Shown: positions 27,285 through 37,901 of the stretch, piece after piece
How the letters are laid out: every line of letters starts with the position of its first letter
Numbering within the stretch: position 1 is the stretch's first letter
Assembly (NCBI RefSeq): GCF_007830735.1
Contig: NZ_VLLN01000002.1
Coordinates: forward strand, 62,001-126,000
Origin: Geobacter argillaceus
Lineage (GTDB): Bacteria; Desulfobacterota; Desulfuromonadia; Geobacterales; DSM-12255
DNA: 64,000 nucleotides
Direction: 5' to 3'
Notes under the pieces: generated by a model
The model's database searches: none
What the model was told of the DNA's origin: nothing
What the model saw: only the letters and a program-made list of their open reading frames with translations
Position numbers and translations under genes: made by a program

Positions 27285-27816
27285 GTGGGTGCTGTACTTC
27301 CTCCCCCGCCTGCTGATGGTCGGGGTCTTTTTCGTCGTGCTGGTGCTGACGCTCCTGGGCAACTTCGACGCGCTGGAACCGTACCTGTTTCCCCTGCGAG
27401 CCGCCCAGGGGACCGAAACCCGCCTGAGCGAGCGCCTGGCCATCGGCCCCTACCCCCAGCGTGCAGACCTGCTCCGCCTGAAGCGGCAGGGGTATGGAAC
27501 GGTCATCGTCCTGCTGGACGACCGCCTGCCCCAGGAACGGGCATTAAAACTCCGGGAAGAGGAACGCGCCCGGGAGATCAGCCTGAACATCAGCCCGTTT
27601 CCCTTGGGCTACCTGCCGGTGAACAGCGCCGCCAACCGGGCAATGGCCGCTCGACTGGCCAACTTCGTGGCCGCACACCCGAAGGAGAAGATCTACATTC
27701 ACTGCTACCTGGGAAGACACCGGGTGGGTTTTGTGCGGGACACGCTGATCAGGCGCGGGCTGCTGACCATGCCACAACAAGGCAATGCCTCAATTTTGCC
27801 GAAACGGATCAGGTAA
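27259..27816 (+). CDS. membrane-anchored dual-specificity-type protein phosphatase
   Basis: A 185-residue protein starting MKRLLARGRWVLYFLPRLLM at an ATG that overlaps the synthase gene by 26 bases, with AGGA upstream. One membrane segment (residues about 10-36) precedes a DSP/tyrosine-phosphatase domain: LAIGPYPQRADLLRLKRQGY, then the P-loop HCYLGRHR, which fits HCX5R with the catalytic cysteine and arginine. A conserved aspartate could be D80 in VLLDDRL by position. It closes the cassette. Phosphatases of this class control polysaccharide synthases or kinases in capsule loci; here the substrate is unknown. No partner tyrosine kinase is in the window. Confidence 0.8.
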   Translation: MKRLLARGRWVLYFLPRLLMVGVFFVVLVLTLLGNFDALEPYLFPLRAAQGTETRLSERLAIGPYPQRADLLRLKRQGYGTVIVLLDDRLPQERALKLREEERAREISLNISPFPLGYLPVNSAANRAMAARLANFVAAHPKEKIYIHCYLGRHRVGFVRDTLIRRGLLTMPQQGNASILPKRIR

Positions 27817-27867
27817 GGGTTCATGCGGCAGATTACCACAAGGGAACATGGAGAAGGACTGAAAAAT

Positions 27868-28683
27868 CTATCCCTGACAGACGGGACACCAGCAGGTGGA
27901 CCTGCCTCCGAGGCGGTTTGAGAGGATCGCCGCTCCGCAGCGGCGGCAGGGCTCCCCGGCCCGGCCGTAAACCGCCAGCTTGAGCCGGAAATAACCGGGA
28001 CGCTCCTCGCCGACCATAAACTCGTTCAGTGTGGTTCCCCCCTCTGTGATCGCTTCTTCCAGCACCGACCGCACCGCCTCCACCAGCGTGGCACACTCCC
28101 TATCGGACAAGGCCCCGGCCGGTCTGGCCGGATCGATGCCGGCCCTGAACAGCGCCTCGCTGGCGTAGATGTTCCCCACCCCCACCACCACCCGGCTATC
28201 CATCAGGAACGGTTTTATCGCCACCCGCCTGCCGCTGCTGGCCGCACGGAGGTATGCCCCGTCAAATCCGCTCTCCAGCGGCTCCGGTCCCAGTGAGGCC
28301 AGCAGCGGATGCTGCAGCGGCTCACCGGCGGTCCAGACGAGCGTCCCGAACTTGCGCGGATCGGTCAGCCGCAGCAGCAGGCCGTTGTCCAGCGCCAGGT
28401 CGACGTGGTCATGCCTCCCGACCGGGGTATCCGTCGGAACCACCCGCAGATGCCCGGTCATCCCCAGGTGGATGATGAGGCACCCGGCGCTGCAGCGCAC
28501 CAGCAGGTACTTGCCGCGCCTCACGACCTCGGCGACCCGCTGGCCGACGAGCTGCCCGCTGAGGTCCTCCGGCAGCGGAAGCCGCAGCTTCGGGGTCCGG
28601 GCCGTGAAAGCGGTTATGGTCCGCCCGACGAGGTGCGGCTCAATGCCGCGCCGGGTGGTCTCTACTTCGGGTAACTCAGGCAT
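27868..28683 (-). CDS. mutM: formamidopyrimidine-DNA glycosylase (Fpg/MutM)
   Basis: A 271-residue base-excision repair enzyme that removes 8-oxoguanine and ring-opened purines. MPELPEVETTRRGIEPHLVG contains the catalytic N-terminal proline and E3; the lysine of the beta-hairpin lies in RRGKYLLVRC. The helix-two-turn-helix has GVGNIYASEALFRAGIDPAR, and the C-terminal zinc finger is CRRC followed by CWCPVCQ. Full length and intact. It is convergent with the polysaccharide cassette and divergent from the ABC-F gene. Confidence 0.97.
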   Translation of the reverse strand: MPELPEVETTRRGIEPHLVGRTITAFTARTPKLRLPLPEDLSGQLVGQRVAEVVRRGKYLLVRCSAGCLIIHLGMTGHLRVVPTDTPVGRHDHVDLALDNGLLLRLTDPRKFGTLVWTAGEPLQHPLLASLGPEPLESGFDGAYLRAASSGRRVAIKPFLMDSRVVVGVGNIYASEALFRAGIDPARPAGALSDRECATLVEAVRSVLEEAITEGGTTLNEFMVGEERPGYFRLKLAVYGRAGEPCRRCGAAILSNRLGGRSTCWCPVCQG

Positions 28684-28790
28684 GATGACTCCTCGTTAAA
28701 TACGATTGTTCTGGATAAATTAAGTTGTCACCCTCTGCCCGTCGTGCTATCAGGCAACGTTTACCATGACATCCAGAACGGGGCAGACCG

Positions 28791-30419
28791 ATGATCCACC
28801 TTTCCAATATCGTTAAACAGCACGGCTCGCAACTCCTTTTCCGCGACGCGAGCTTCCAGATCCTTCCCGGCACGCGGACCGGCCTGGTCGGTCCCAACGG
28901 GGCCGGCAAGACCACGATCTTCCGGATCATCACCGGCGAGGAAGAGGTGGACAGCGGTGAGATCACCTGTGCCAAAAGGACCACCATCGGCTACTTTTCC
29001 CAGGACGTGGGAGATATGGCGGGCCGTTCGGTCCTGGAAGAGGTCATGGCCGGCGCCGGCGATACGGTCAGGCTCGGTGCCGAGCTCAAGGTGATGGAAG
29101 AGGCCATGTGCCGGCCGATGCCGGACGACGAAATGGCTGCCCTGCTGGAGCGGTACGGGACTGCCATGGAGGAGTTCGAGCACAAGGGGGGGTACGACCT
29201 GGACGTCCGCGCCCAGACCGTGCTGACCGGCCTCGGTATCGGCCCGGACCGGTTTCACCATCCGGTGGAATCGTTCAGCGGCGGCTGGAAGATGCGGATC
29301 GCCCTGGCCAAGATCCTGACCCTCAAGCCGGACGTGATCCTCCTGGACGAACCGACCAACCACCTGGACGTGGAGTCGATCATCTGGCTGGAGGAATGGC
29401 TGGCAGACGAGTTCGACGGCGCCCTCCTGATGACGAGCCACGACCGCGACTTCATGAACCGGGTCGTCACCCGCATCATCGAGGTGGCCAACAAGACGGT
29501 CACCACCTATGGCGGCAATTACGACTTCTACGAACGGGAGCGGGATATCCGCCGCGACCAGCTCCTGGCCAGCCACAAGCGGCAGCAGGAGATGCTGGCC
29601 AAGGAGGAGGAGTTCATCGCCCGCTTCGCGGCCCGGGCATCCCATGCGGCCCAGGTGCAGTCGCGGGTGAAGAAGCTGGACAAGATCGACCGGATCGAGA
29701 TCCCGGCCGAGGAACGGGCCATCCGTTTCGAGTTCAACGAGCCACCCCGCAGCGGCGAAGACGTGGTGGCGATGGAGGGTCTGGGTAAAACCTGGCAGAC
29801 CCCTGACGGCCTGGAGAAGCGGGTCTTTTCAGGCGTTTCCGGCATCATCCGCCGCCAGAGCAAGATCGCCGTGGTCGGGGTGAACGGTGCGGGGAAATCG
29901 ACCTTCCTCAAGATCCTGGCCGGCCAGACCGCCCCCAGTGAAGGGAGCGTCACCCTCGGGGCCAACGTGGAGCTCGGCTATTTCAGCCAGCACGCCATGG
30001 AGATCCTTGATCCGGGGAAAACGGTCTTCGAGACCGTGCAGGACGCCATGCCCCTGGCAAACATCGGCGTCATCCGCAACCTGCTCGGCGCCTTCCTCTT
30101 TTCGGGGGATGCGGTGGACAAACGGGTCGCTAACCTCTCGGGCGGGGAAAAGAGCCGGGTCGTGCTCGCCACCCTCCTGGCGCGGCCGGTCAACTTCCTG
30201 GTGCTGGACGAGCCGACGAACCACCTGGACATCAGGTCGCGGGAGATCCTGCTCGACGCCCTCCGGAACTTCACCGGCACGGTGGTGCTGGTCAGTCACG
30301 ACCGCCACTTCCTGCGCCTCCTGGTGGACCGGGTGTTCGAGATTGATCATGCGGAGATGCGGGTCTACGAGGGGAGTTACGACTACTATCTGGGGAAGGT
30401 GCATGAACGGGAGCAGTGA
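28791..30419 (+). CDS. ABC-F family ATP-binding protein
   Basis: A 542-residue cytosolic ABC-F protein with two nucleotide-binding domains and no membrane segments. Domain 1: Walker A GPNGAGKTT, signature SFSGGWKMR, Walker B VILLDEPTNHLD. Domain 2: Walker A GVNGAGKSTF, signature LSGGEKSRV, Walker B FLVLDEPTNHLD. The linker between them (about 245-310) is charged and helical (the P-site tRNA interaction motif region), with an arm in domain 1. ABC-F proteins bind the ribosomal E site and relieve stalling or translation stress. The subtype is nearer the YbiT/Uup-like housekeeping groups than resistance forms, but I cannot fix it. It faces away from mutM. Confidence 0.92.
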   Translation: MIHLSNIVKQHGSQLLFRDASFQILPGTRTGLVGPNGAGKTTIFRIITGEEEVDSGEITCAKRTTIGYFSQDVGDMAGRSVLEEVMAGAGDTVRLGAELKVMEEAMCRPMPDDEMAALLERYGTAMEEFEHKGGYDLDVRAQTVLTGLGIGPDRFHHPVESFSGGWKMRIALAKILTLKPDVILLDEPTNHLDVESIIWLEEWLADEFDGALLMTSHDRDFMNRVVTRIIEVANKTVTTYGGNYDFYERERDIRRDQLLASHKRQQEMLAKEEEFIARFAARASHAAQVQSRVKKLDKIDRIEIPAEERAIRFEFNEPPRSGEDVVAMEGLGKTWQTPDGLEKRVFSGVSGIIRRQSKIAVVGVNGAGKSTFLKILAGQTAPSEGSVTLGANVELGYFSQHAMEILDPGKTVFETVQDAMPLANIGVIRNLLGAFLFSGDAVDKRVANLSGGEKSRVVLATLLARPVNFLVLDEPTNHLDIRSREILLDALRNFTGTVVLVSHDRHFLRLLVDRVFEIDHAEMRVYEGSYDYYLGKVHEREQ

Positions 30420-30494
30420 TCTACCCCTTCAACAACTCTCACACCTTGCCGACCATGGCAGAATGCAGTATAGTTCCGCAAACGAGGTGCCGCC

Positions 30495-30683
30495 ATGAAC
30501 ATCAACAAGACAGCTCTTGAGTTGTGCATTGCCGACATGCCCGATCCGGTAGACATCGACGAGGTCATGTACCGCCTGTATCTGCTGGAGAAAATTGAAG
30601 CCGGCGAGGCCGATATCAAGGCCGGCAGAACTATCTCGCACGAAGATCTCGCCGATCGGCTTGCCCGCAGATGGTCCGCCTGA
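30495..30683 (+). CDS. antitoxin of a RelBE/ParDE-like pair
   Basis: A 62-residue acidic-to-mixed protein: MNINKTALELCIADMPDPVD, VMYRLYLLEKIEAGEADIKA, and a C-terminus with SHEDLADRLARRWSA. Short helical proteins with 'LLEKIEAGEADIKAGR' precede RelE/ParE toxins in many genomes and act as antitoxin. GAGGTG lies five bases before the ATG. It overlaps the toxin gene by 13 bases, typical of type II modules. It sits between the ABC-F gene and glyQS. Confidence 0.8.
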   Translation: MNINKTALELCIADMPDPVDIDEVMYRLYLLEKIEAGEADIKAGRTISHEDLADRLARRWSA

Positions 30684-30973
30684 CCTGGTCGGAAAAGGCG
30701 GCTGCCGATCTGGAGCAGATTCGCGACTTCATTGCCGTCGACTCACTATTTTACGCCCGTGTCCAGATTGAACGGCTGATAACGGCCGTAGGACGGCTAC
30801 TGCATTTCCCCGAATCCGGCCGCTCCCTGCCGGAATTCCCCCATCTTCCCCACCGTGAGCTGATTGCCGGTTCCTACCGTATCATCTATCGCTATGAGCC
30901 TGCTGCCGAAGCGGTCATGATAGTCACCGTCGTTCATTCCGCACGACTACTCCAGCAGGATCAAATCGCCTGA
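30671..30973 (+). CDS. ParE/RelE-family toxin
   Basis: A 100-residue toxin with the family's alpha-alpha-beta fold: MVRLTWSEKAAADLEQIRDF at the start, the helix FYARVQIERLITAVGRLLHF, PESGRSLPEF, then HRELIAGSYRIIYRYEP and the last strand VMIVTVVHSARLL. The pattern fits ParE (gyrase poison) or RelE (mRNA interferase); which one cannot be decided by eye. The start lies inside the antitoxin gene. The module appears intact. Confidence 0.85.
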   Translation: MVRLTWSEKAAADLEQIRDFIAVDSLFYARVQIERLITAVGRLLHFPESGRSLPEFPHLPHRELIAGSYRIIYRYEPAAEAVMIVTVVHSARLLQQDQIA

Positions 30974-31031
30974 AACCGCGAAGAAGCTTGGCAGAATTCA
31001 CCCTACGCGGGATGATCCCCGTATATAGTCC

Positions 31032-31060
31032 TTGACACACCGCGTTTTTCTGGTTACTCT
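31032..31060 (+). promoter_or_regulatory. sigma-70 promoter candidate for glyQS
   Basis: TTGACA (31032-31037), 17 bases, TACTCT (31055-31060), followed by a leader of about 90 bases before the GTG of glyQ. The leader is T-rich and shows no T-box or evident hairpin. Confidence 0.65.
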
Positions 31061-31159
31061 ATCGCGCCTAACCCATTGGATTGCGTAGGGTTTTTCAGCC
31101 CCACCAAATCCGTTTTTACCTGCAATTAATTTATCTATTTACCCAAGGAGGGTACATTC

Positions 31160-32037
<878 letters not shown>

Positions 32038-32038
<1 letters not shown>

Positions 32039-34104
32039 TGAGCACGAAAGAACTGTTCCTCGAAATCGGCACCGAAGAGATTCCGGCCGGCTTCCTCCCC
32101 AAGGCGATGGCCGACATGGAAGCACTCATCAAGAAGGAACTGGAGAACGCCCGGCTCGGCTTCGGCGAGATCAGGACCCTTGCCACCCCCCGCCGCCTGG
32201 CCCTCTCGGTCAAGGATATCCCGGCAATCCAGCCCGATGCGGAGATCACCGCCATGGGGCCGGCCAAAAGCATCGCCTTTGGCCCGGACAACAAGCCGAC
32301 CAAGGCTGCCGAAGGTTTTGCCCGGGGCCAGGGGGTCGATGTGACCTCGCTGCAGCTGATCGCCACCGACAAGGGCGAGTACGTGGCCGCCGTCAAGAAG
32401 GAGACCGGCCGGCCGACGCCCGACCTCCTTGCCGAGATGCTCCCCCGCCTCATCGCTACTATCCCGTTCAAGAAGTCCATGCGCTGGGGCGACTTCGACG
32501 TCCGGTTTGCCCGGCCGATCCACTGGATCGTGGCCCTGTTCGACAGGGTCGTGGTGCCGTTCACCTTCGGCCCGATCGCAAGCGGCGACATCTCCCGCGG
32601 TCACCGGTTCATGGCCAACCAGCAGTTCCCGGTCCGCGACTTCGTCCACTATGTGGAGGAGTGCGAACGCCACTTCGTCATCCCCGACCCGGAACAGCGC
32701 AAGGAGACCATCCGTCGGGAGATCCACCGGGTGGCCAAGGCCGCCGGCGGACATCTGCTCCCGGACGAGGGACTCCTGGACGAGGTGACGTACCTGGTCG
32801 AGTACCCGAGCGTGGTGCACGGCACCTTCCCGGCCGACTTCCTCAAGGTACCCAAGGAGGTACTGATTACGTCCATGCGGAGCCACCAGCGCTATTTCTC
32901 CATTGTCGACGACAACGGGAAACTGCTGCCCGGCTTCATCACCATCAACAACACCCTGACCGAGGACCCGACCGTGGTGGTGAAGGGGAACGAGCGGGTA
33001 CTGCGCGCCCGTCTCTCCGATGCCCGCTTTTTCTTTGACGAGGACCGGAAGGTCAAGCTCGAAACCCGCGTGGAATCCCTGAAATCGGTGGTCTACCAGC
33101 AGAAGCTCGGCACCTCCTTCGAGAAGATGGAGCGTTTCCGGGCGCTGGCCGAGGGGCTGGCTGACCGGCTCAACCCGGCAGTGAAGGCCAAGACCTCCCG
33201 CGCCGCCTTCCTCTGCAAGGCCGACCTGGTGAGCGGCATGGTGGGGGAGTTCCCCGAGGTCCAGGGGATCATGGGACGGGAATACGCCCTGCTGGAGGGA
33301 GAGGACGCGGCGGTGGCCACGGCCATTGCCGAACACTACCTCCCCACCCAGGCCGGCGGCGACCTCCCCGCGTCCGACATCGGCGCCTTCGTTTCCATCG
33401 CCGATAAGCTGGACACCATCTGCGGCTGCTTCGGCGTCGGCCTGATCCCCACCGGTTCCGCCGACCCCTACGCCCTGCGGCGCTCGGCCCTGGGGGTCAT
33501 CAACATCATCCTCGACCGGGAATACCGACTCTCCCTGGAATCCCTTACTGATGCCGCCCTCGGCCTTCTGGCCGCCAAGCTGACCCGCCCGGCAGCCGAC
33601 GTGAAGACCGACGTGCTGGAATTCTTCAAAGGGCGCTTCGTCAATCTCCTGGCAGACCGCTACCCGACCGACGCCGTGGATGCGGCGGTTGCCGCCGGTT
33701 GCGACGACCTGGTGGACACGACGGCCCGGATCGGCGCCCTGGCCGCCTTCAAAGGGCGCGACGATTTCGAGCCGCTGGCCGTGGCCTTCAAACGGGTCGG
33801 CAACATCGTCAAGGATGGGACCGACGCAGCGGTGCAGGCAGGTCTCTTCCAGGACGTAGTTGAAGGGGAACTGCATGCCACCTTCCTGGAGGTGCAGGAC
33901 AAGGTAGTCGCTGCCGTTGCCAGCCGCGACTACGTGGTCGCCCTGGCCGAGATTGCCACCCTGCGCGGCCCGGTTGACCAGTTCTTCGACAAGGTCATGG
34001 TCATGGCCGAAGACGAACAGGTCCGCACCAACCGGTTGGCATTGCTGACAAGCATAGCCAGGCTGTTCGGCGGCATCGCCGACTTCTCCCGCATCACCAC
34101 CTGA
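32038..34104 (+). CDS. glyS: glycyl-tRNA synthetase beta subunit
   Basis: A 688-residue beta subunit that binds tRNA-Gly. It starts MSTKELFLEIGTEEIPAGFL at 32038, preceded by AAAGGAGG. Typical segments are KSMRWGDFDVRFARPIHWIV, FLKVPKEVLITSMRSHQRYF, the HD-like region (residues about 330-420) and the anticodon-binding C-terminus. The longer frame upstream is an accidental extension through glyQ. Length is normal. A terminator follows. Confidence 0.98.
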
Positions 34105-34110
34105 CAAAGG

Positions 34111-34136
34111 AAGCCGCCCACTGGGCGGCTTTTTTC
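34111..34136 (+). terminator. intrinsic terminator after glyS
   Basis: AAGCCGCCC (34111-34119) pairs with GGGCGGCTT (34123-34131) around a three-base loop, followed by TTTTT. It lies seven bases past the glyS stop. Confidence 0.9.
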
Positions 34137-34149
34137 TTTGCCGATTTTA

Positions 34150-34179
34150 TTGCCATTAAACCGACGTGAGTTTTATTAA
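34150..34179 (+). promoter_or_regulatory. promoter candidate for ppdK
   Basis: TTGCCA (34150-34155), 18 bases, TATTAA (34174-34179), in an AT-rich stretch between the glyS terminator and ppdK. The ribosome-binding site AAGGAGG lies just before the ppdK ATG. Confidence 0.5.
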
Positions 34180-34237
34180 ATTTATTTCAATATCTTTAAA
34201 CAGAGTTCAGCAACAGTAAATATGAAGGAGGCACATC

Positions 34238-36901
34238 ATGGCAGCTAAGTACGTCTACTTCTTCGGCAACGGCAAGGCCGAAGGAAATGCGGAGATGAAA
34301 AATCTTCTCGGCGGCAAGGGAGCCAACCTGGCGGAAATGACCAGCATCGGTCTGCCGGTACCACCCGGCTTCACCATCTCCACCGAAGTCTGTACCGAGT
34401 TCTACAAGAATGACAGTCAGTATCCGGCCGGACTCACGACCGAGGTGGAGGCACACCTGAAAAAGGTCGAGGAGTTGATGGGGCGCAGATTCGGCGACGC
34501 GAAGAACCCGCTCCTGGTCTCGGTCCGCTCCGGCGCCCGGGCATCCATGCCCGGCATGATGGACACGATCCTCAACCTGGGGCTGAACGATACCACGGTC
34601 CAGGGAATCATCGCCCAGAGCGGCGACGAGCGCTTCGCCTACGACGCCTACCGCCGCTTCGTCCAGATGTACTCCGACGTGGTCATGGGGATGGAGAAGG
34701 ATATTCTGGAACACCTGCTGGAGCAGAAAAAGGACGAAAGGGAAGTCCATCTCGACACCGACCTGACCGCAGCCGACTGGCGTGACCTGGTGACCAAGTT
34801 CAAGGTGAAGATCAAGGAGACCCTGGGCAAGCCGTTTCCGGACGACCCGCAGGAGCAACTCTGGGGCGCCATCGGTGCCGTGTTCGGCTCATGGATGAAC
34901 CAGCGGGCCATTACCTACCGGAAACTGAACAACATCCCGGCCGACTGGGGGACCGCGGTCAACGTCCAGTCCATGGTGTTCGGCAACATGGGTGACGACT
35001 GCGCCACCGGCGTTGCCTTCACCCGCGACCCGTCCACCGGCGACAACTACTTCTACGGCGAGTACCTGGTGAACGCCCAGGGCGAGGATGTCGTGGCCGG
35101 CATCCGCACCCCGCAGCCGATCAACAACCACCAGAAAAAGCCGGGCGATCTCCCCTCCATGGAGGATGTCCTCCCGGAGTGCTATGCCCAGCTGGCGAAC
35201 ATCCGGCAGATCCTGGAAAAGCATTACAGGGATATGCAGGATATCGAGTTCACCATCGAGAAGGGGAAACTCTTCATGCTCCAGACGAGAAACGGCAAAC
35301 GGACCGCCAATGCGGCCATCAAGGTTGCCGTTGACATGGTGCAGGAAGGGCTGATCGACGAAAAGACCGCGGTGCTCCGGGTCCAGCCGTCACAGCTCGA
35401 TCAGCTCCTCCACCCCTCACTCGACCCCAAAGCGGATAAAAACATCATCGCCAAGGGGCTGCCCGCATCGCCGGGCGCTGCCAGCGGGGCAGTGATCTTC
35501 ACCGCCGACGAGGCAGAGGCGGCCGCCAAGATCGGCCTCAAGGTGATCCTGGTTCGGGTGGAGACCAGTCCGGAGGACATCCACGGCATGCATGCCGCCC
35601 AGGGGATACTTACGGCCCGTGGGGGGATGACCTCGCACGCGGCGGTCGTGGCCCGCGGGATGGGCAAGTGTTGCGTGGCCGGCTGCGGCGACATCAAGGT
35701 CGACTACGCCAGCGACACCTTCACCGCCAAGGGTGGCGTGGTGGTGAAGAAGGGGGATGTCATCACCCTGGACGGCTCCACCGGCGAAGTCATGCAGGGC
35801 CAGGTGCCGACCGTCCCCCCCCAGTTGACCGGCGCCTTCGGCGTTCTGATGGGATGGGTGGACAAATTCCGGAAACTGAAGGTCCGGACCAACGCCGATA
35901 CCCCCAACGACTCCCGGGTGGCGCGGGAGTTCGGGGCCGAGGGGATCGGCCTCTGCCGGACCGAGCATATGTTCTTCGAAGCCGACCGGATCGCCGCGGT
36001 CCGGGAGATGATCCTGTCCGAGGAGCTGGAAGGCAGAAAAAAGGCGTTGGCCAAGATCCTTCCGATGCAGAAGGGGGACTTCATCGGCATCTTCCGGGAG
36101 ATGAAGGGGCTGCCGGTCACCATCCGGCTCCTCGATCCGCCGCTGCACGAGTTCCTCCCCCAGGAGGACAGGGAGATCGAGGCGCTCTCCCGTACCATGG
36201 GGGTTTCTGCCCAACAGCTGAAGCACAAGGTGGAGTCACTGCACGAGGTAAACCCGATGCTCGGCCACCGGGGATGCCGGCTGGGCCTTACCTACCCGGA
36301 AATTTACGACATGCAGGTCCAGGCCATCATGGAGGCGGCCTGCGAGCTGGTCAAGAACGAAGGGTTCACCATCGTGCCGGAGATCATGATCCCGCTCGTC
36401 GCAACGGTGAGCGAGCTGAAGGCGCTCAGGGCCAATGCCGTCACGATCTGCGACGAGGTCATTGCCCGCTACGGGGTGAAGATAGAATACCTGATCGGCA
36501 CCATGATCGAACTGCCGCGGGCAGCCCTCACCGCCGACGAGATCGCCACCGAGGCGGAATTCTTCTCCTTTGGCACCAACGACCTGACCCAGACCACCTT
36601 CGGCCTCTCCCGCGACGATGCCGGTAAGTTCCTCCCCTTTTACGTGGAGAACAACCTGCTGCCGGAAGACCCGTTTGTCTCGCTGGACCAGAGCGGCGTC
36701 GGCAAACTGGTGAAAATGGCCTGCGAACTGGGCCGGAGCACCCGCACGAACATCAAACTCGGCATCTGCGGCGAACACGGCGGCGATCCGGCATCGGTGA
36801 TCTTCTGCCATAACGTCGGCCTCGACTATGTCTCCTGCTCACCCTTCCGGGTTCCCATCGCCAGGCTGGCCGCAGCCCATGCGGTGTTGGCCGGGAACTG
36901 A
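34238..36901 (+). CDS. ppdK: pyruvate, phosphate dikinase
   Basis: An 887-residue enzyme that interconverts pyruvate + ATP + Pi and PEP + AMP + PPi. In Geobacter it is a route to PEP for gluconeogenesis from acetate. The ATP-grasp domain begins [20 protein letters not shown]; the phosphohistidine domain has the catalytic His in [20 protein letters not shown] (about 455-470); the C-terminal TIM barrel binds pyruvate ([23 protein letters not shown] with the catalytic Cys). All key residues are visible and length is normal. It is monocistronic between two terminators. Confidence 0.98.
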   Translation: MAAKYVYFFGNGKAEGNAEMKNLLGGKGANLAEMTSIGLPVPPGFTISTEVCTEFYKNDSQYPAGLTTEVEAHLKKVEELMGRRFGDAKNPLLVSVRSGARASMPGMMDTILNLGLNDTTVQGIIAQSGDERFAYDAYRRFVQMYSDVVMGMEKDILEHLLEQKKDEREVHLDTDLTAADWRDLVTKFKVKIKETLGKPFPDDPQEQLWGAIGAVFGSWMNQRAITYRKLNNIPADWGTAVNVQSMVFGNMGDDCATGVAFTRDPSTGDNYFYGEYLVNAQGEDVVAGIRTPQPINNHQKKPGDLPSMEDVLPECYAQLANIRQILEKHYRDMQDIEFTIEKGKLFMLQTRNGKRTANAAIKVAVDMVQEGLIDEKTAVLRVQPSQLDQLLHPSLDPKADKNIIAKGLPASPGAASGAVIFTADEAEAAAKIGLKVILVRVETSPEDIHGMHAAQGILTARGGMTSHAAVVARGMGKCCVAGCGDIKVDYASDTFTAKGGVVVKKGDVITLDGSTGEVMQGQVPTVPPQLTGAFGVLMGWVDKFRKLKVRTNADTPNDSRVAREFGAEGIGLCRTEHMFFEADRIAAVREMILSEELEGRKKALAKILPMQKGDFIGIFREMKGLPVTIRLLDPPLHEFLPQEDREIEALSRTMGVSAQQLKHKVESLHEVNPMLGHRGCRLGLTYPEIYDMQVQAIMEAACELVKNEGFTIVPEIMIPLVATVSELKALRANAVTICDEVIARYGVKIEYLIGTMIELPRAALTADEIATEAEFFSFGTNDLTQTTFGLSRDDAGKFLPFYVENNLLPEDPFVSLDQSGVGKLVKMACELGRSTRTNIKLGICGEHGGDPASVIFCHNVGLDYVSCSPFRVPIARLAAAHAVLAGN

Positions 36902-36958
36902 CTCGAAGGCCAGCGGGTGAGTTTCGAGGTCGTCAAGGGGAACAAAGGGCTGACAACG

Positions 36959-36989
36959 AAAAGCCCCGGAGAACCGCTCCGGGGCTTTT
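36959..36989 (+). terminator. intrinsic terminator after ppdK
   Basis: AAAAGCCCCGGAG (36959-36971) pairs perfectly with CTCCGGGGCTTTT (36977-36989) around the loop AACCG. The next gene starts only 19 bases later, so the small lipoprotein downstream probably depends on read-through or a promoter overlapping this element. Confidence 0.85.
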
Positions 36990-37007
36990 CGGGTAAAGGA
37001 GACAAAA

Positions 37008-37235
37008 ATGACGCAGCGCCTGACAGCTGCACTGCTACTCGCAATCTGTCTTGCTGCGACCGGTTGCAGCGGCGACAAGGGAAAGGAACTGTTCGACACC
37101 GCCCAGTTCGAGGAGAAGCAGAATAATCGGGAGCACGCAACGAAACTCTATGGGGAGATCGTCCGAAAGTACCCGGACAGCCCGATGGCAGCCAAAGCGA
37201 AGGAGAGGCTGAACGCCCTTACGATAAAACAGTAA
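37008..37235 (+). CDS. small lipoprotein with one TPR-like helix pair
   Basis: A 75-residue lipoprotein: signal TAALLLAICLAATGC with lipobox AATGC, then a mature part of about 55 residues. EEKQNNREHATKLYGEIVRK followed by YPDSPMAAKAKERLNAL is a TPR/tetratricopeptide-like unit as in BamD or YbgF. AAAGGAG precedes the ATG. It is squeezed between the ppdK terminator and a repeat-bearing intergenic stretch (37236-37307). Function unknown. Confidence 0.8.
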   Translation: MTQRLTAALLLAICLAATGCSGDKGKELFDTAQFEEKQNNREHATKLYGEIVRKYPDSPMAAKAKERLNALTIKQ

Positions 37236-37285
37236 GGGCAGGTGGTTCGAGGAAAAAAGATTACAGACGACAACCTCGTTCCTTG

Positions 37286-37305
37286 ATCCTCGCTCCTCGA
37301 TTCTG
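37286..37305. repeat. 20-base intergenic repeat, copy 1
   Basis: ATCCTCGCTCCTCGATTCTG is repeated exactly at 58724-58743. Here it follows related motifs (CCTCGTTCCTTG), giving a short-period CTCG-rich stretch between two convergent genes. Confidence 0.7.
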
Positions 37306-37307
37306 CC

Positions 37308-37871
37308 TTATCTCACCAGTTTGGACAGCTTCTTGAACTCTTCGGTGCCCGCCACCCGAAGCAGCTGGAACAGGGCCGCCTCGGTGGAGGTGATGACCGC
37401 ACCGGCGTCCCGCGCCGCCTCCATTCCGATGAACCAGTTCTCCTTGCGCCGGCTCATGACCGCATCGCGAACAACGTGTACGACAAAGCCCGCATCGAGC
37501 AGCTGCAGGACGGTCTGGAGCACGCAGACGTGGGTCTCCATCCCCGTAATGATCACCTGCCGGCGGCCGAGCGCCTTCAGCCGGCCGACAAAGGCATCGT
37601 CACCACAACAGCTGAAGGTCATCTTCTCCAACGCGGCATCGGTCAGCCGTTCCGTGAGAACCGGCAGGGTCTCGCCCAATCCCTTCACATACTGCTCGGT
37701 AGCCACCATCGGCAGCTCCAGCTCACGGGCCGTCTCCTGAAGGATGACAACATTGCCGGTCAACCGCTCCAGAACCTTCTCGTTCATTGCCCGGCAGAGC
37801 TTTTCCTGCACATCGATCACCACCAGTATTGCCTGGCTCCTGTCCAGCATGAACTTTTCCGCTATTCCCAT
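37308..37871 (-). CDS. isochorismatase-family cysteine hydrolase
   Basis: A 187-residue protein of the isochorismatase-like fold. The catalytic triad is visible: Asp in LVVIDVQEKL, Lys in ALEKMTFSCCG and Cys in GMETHVCVLQTVLQL. Members hydrolyse isochorismate, nicotinamide, N-carbamoyl compounds or similar amides and ethers; this compact form is nearest the YcaC/'hydrolase' type and its substrate is unknown. The ATG at 37871 has AAGGAG upstream, so the six preceding codons are dropped. It is convergent with the small lipoprotein. Confidence 0.9.
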   Translation of the reverse strand: MGIAEKFMLDRSQAILVVIDVQEKLCRAMNEKVLERLTGNVVILQETARELELPMVATEQYVKGLGETLPVLTERLTDAALEKMTFSCCGDDAFVGRLKALGRRQVIITGMETHVCVLQTVLQLLDAGFVVHVVRDAVMSRRKENWFIGMEAARDAGAVITSTEAALFQLLRVAGTEEFKKLSKLVR

Positions 37872-37901
37872 GACGTTCTCCTTGACCATTTAGAATTGTA
37901 G

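Noticed and set aside
31061-31159. T-box leader for glyQS
   Set aside because: The leader is under 100 bases with no T-box sequence or specifier stem.
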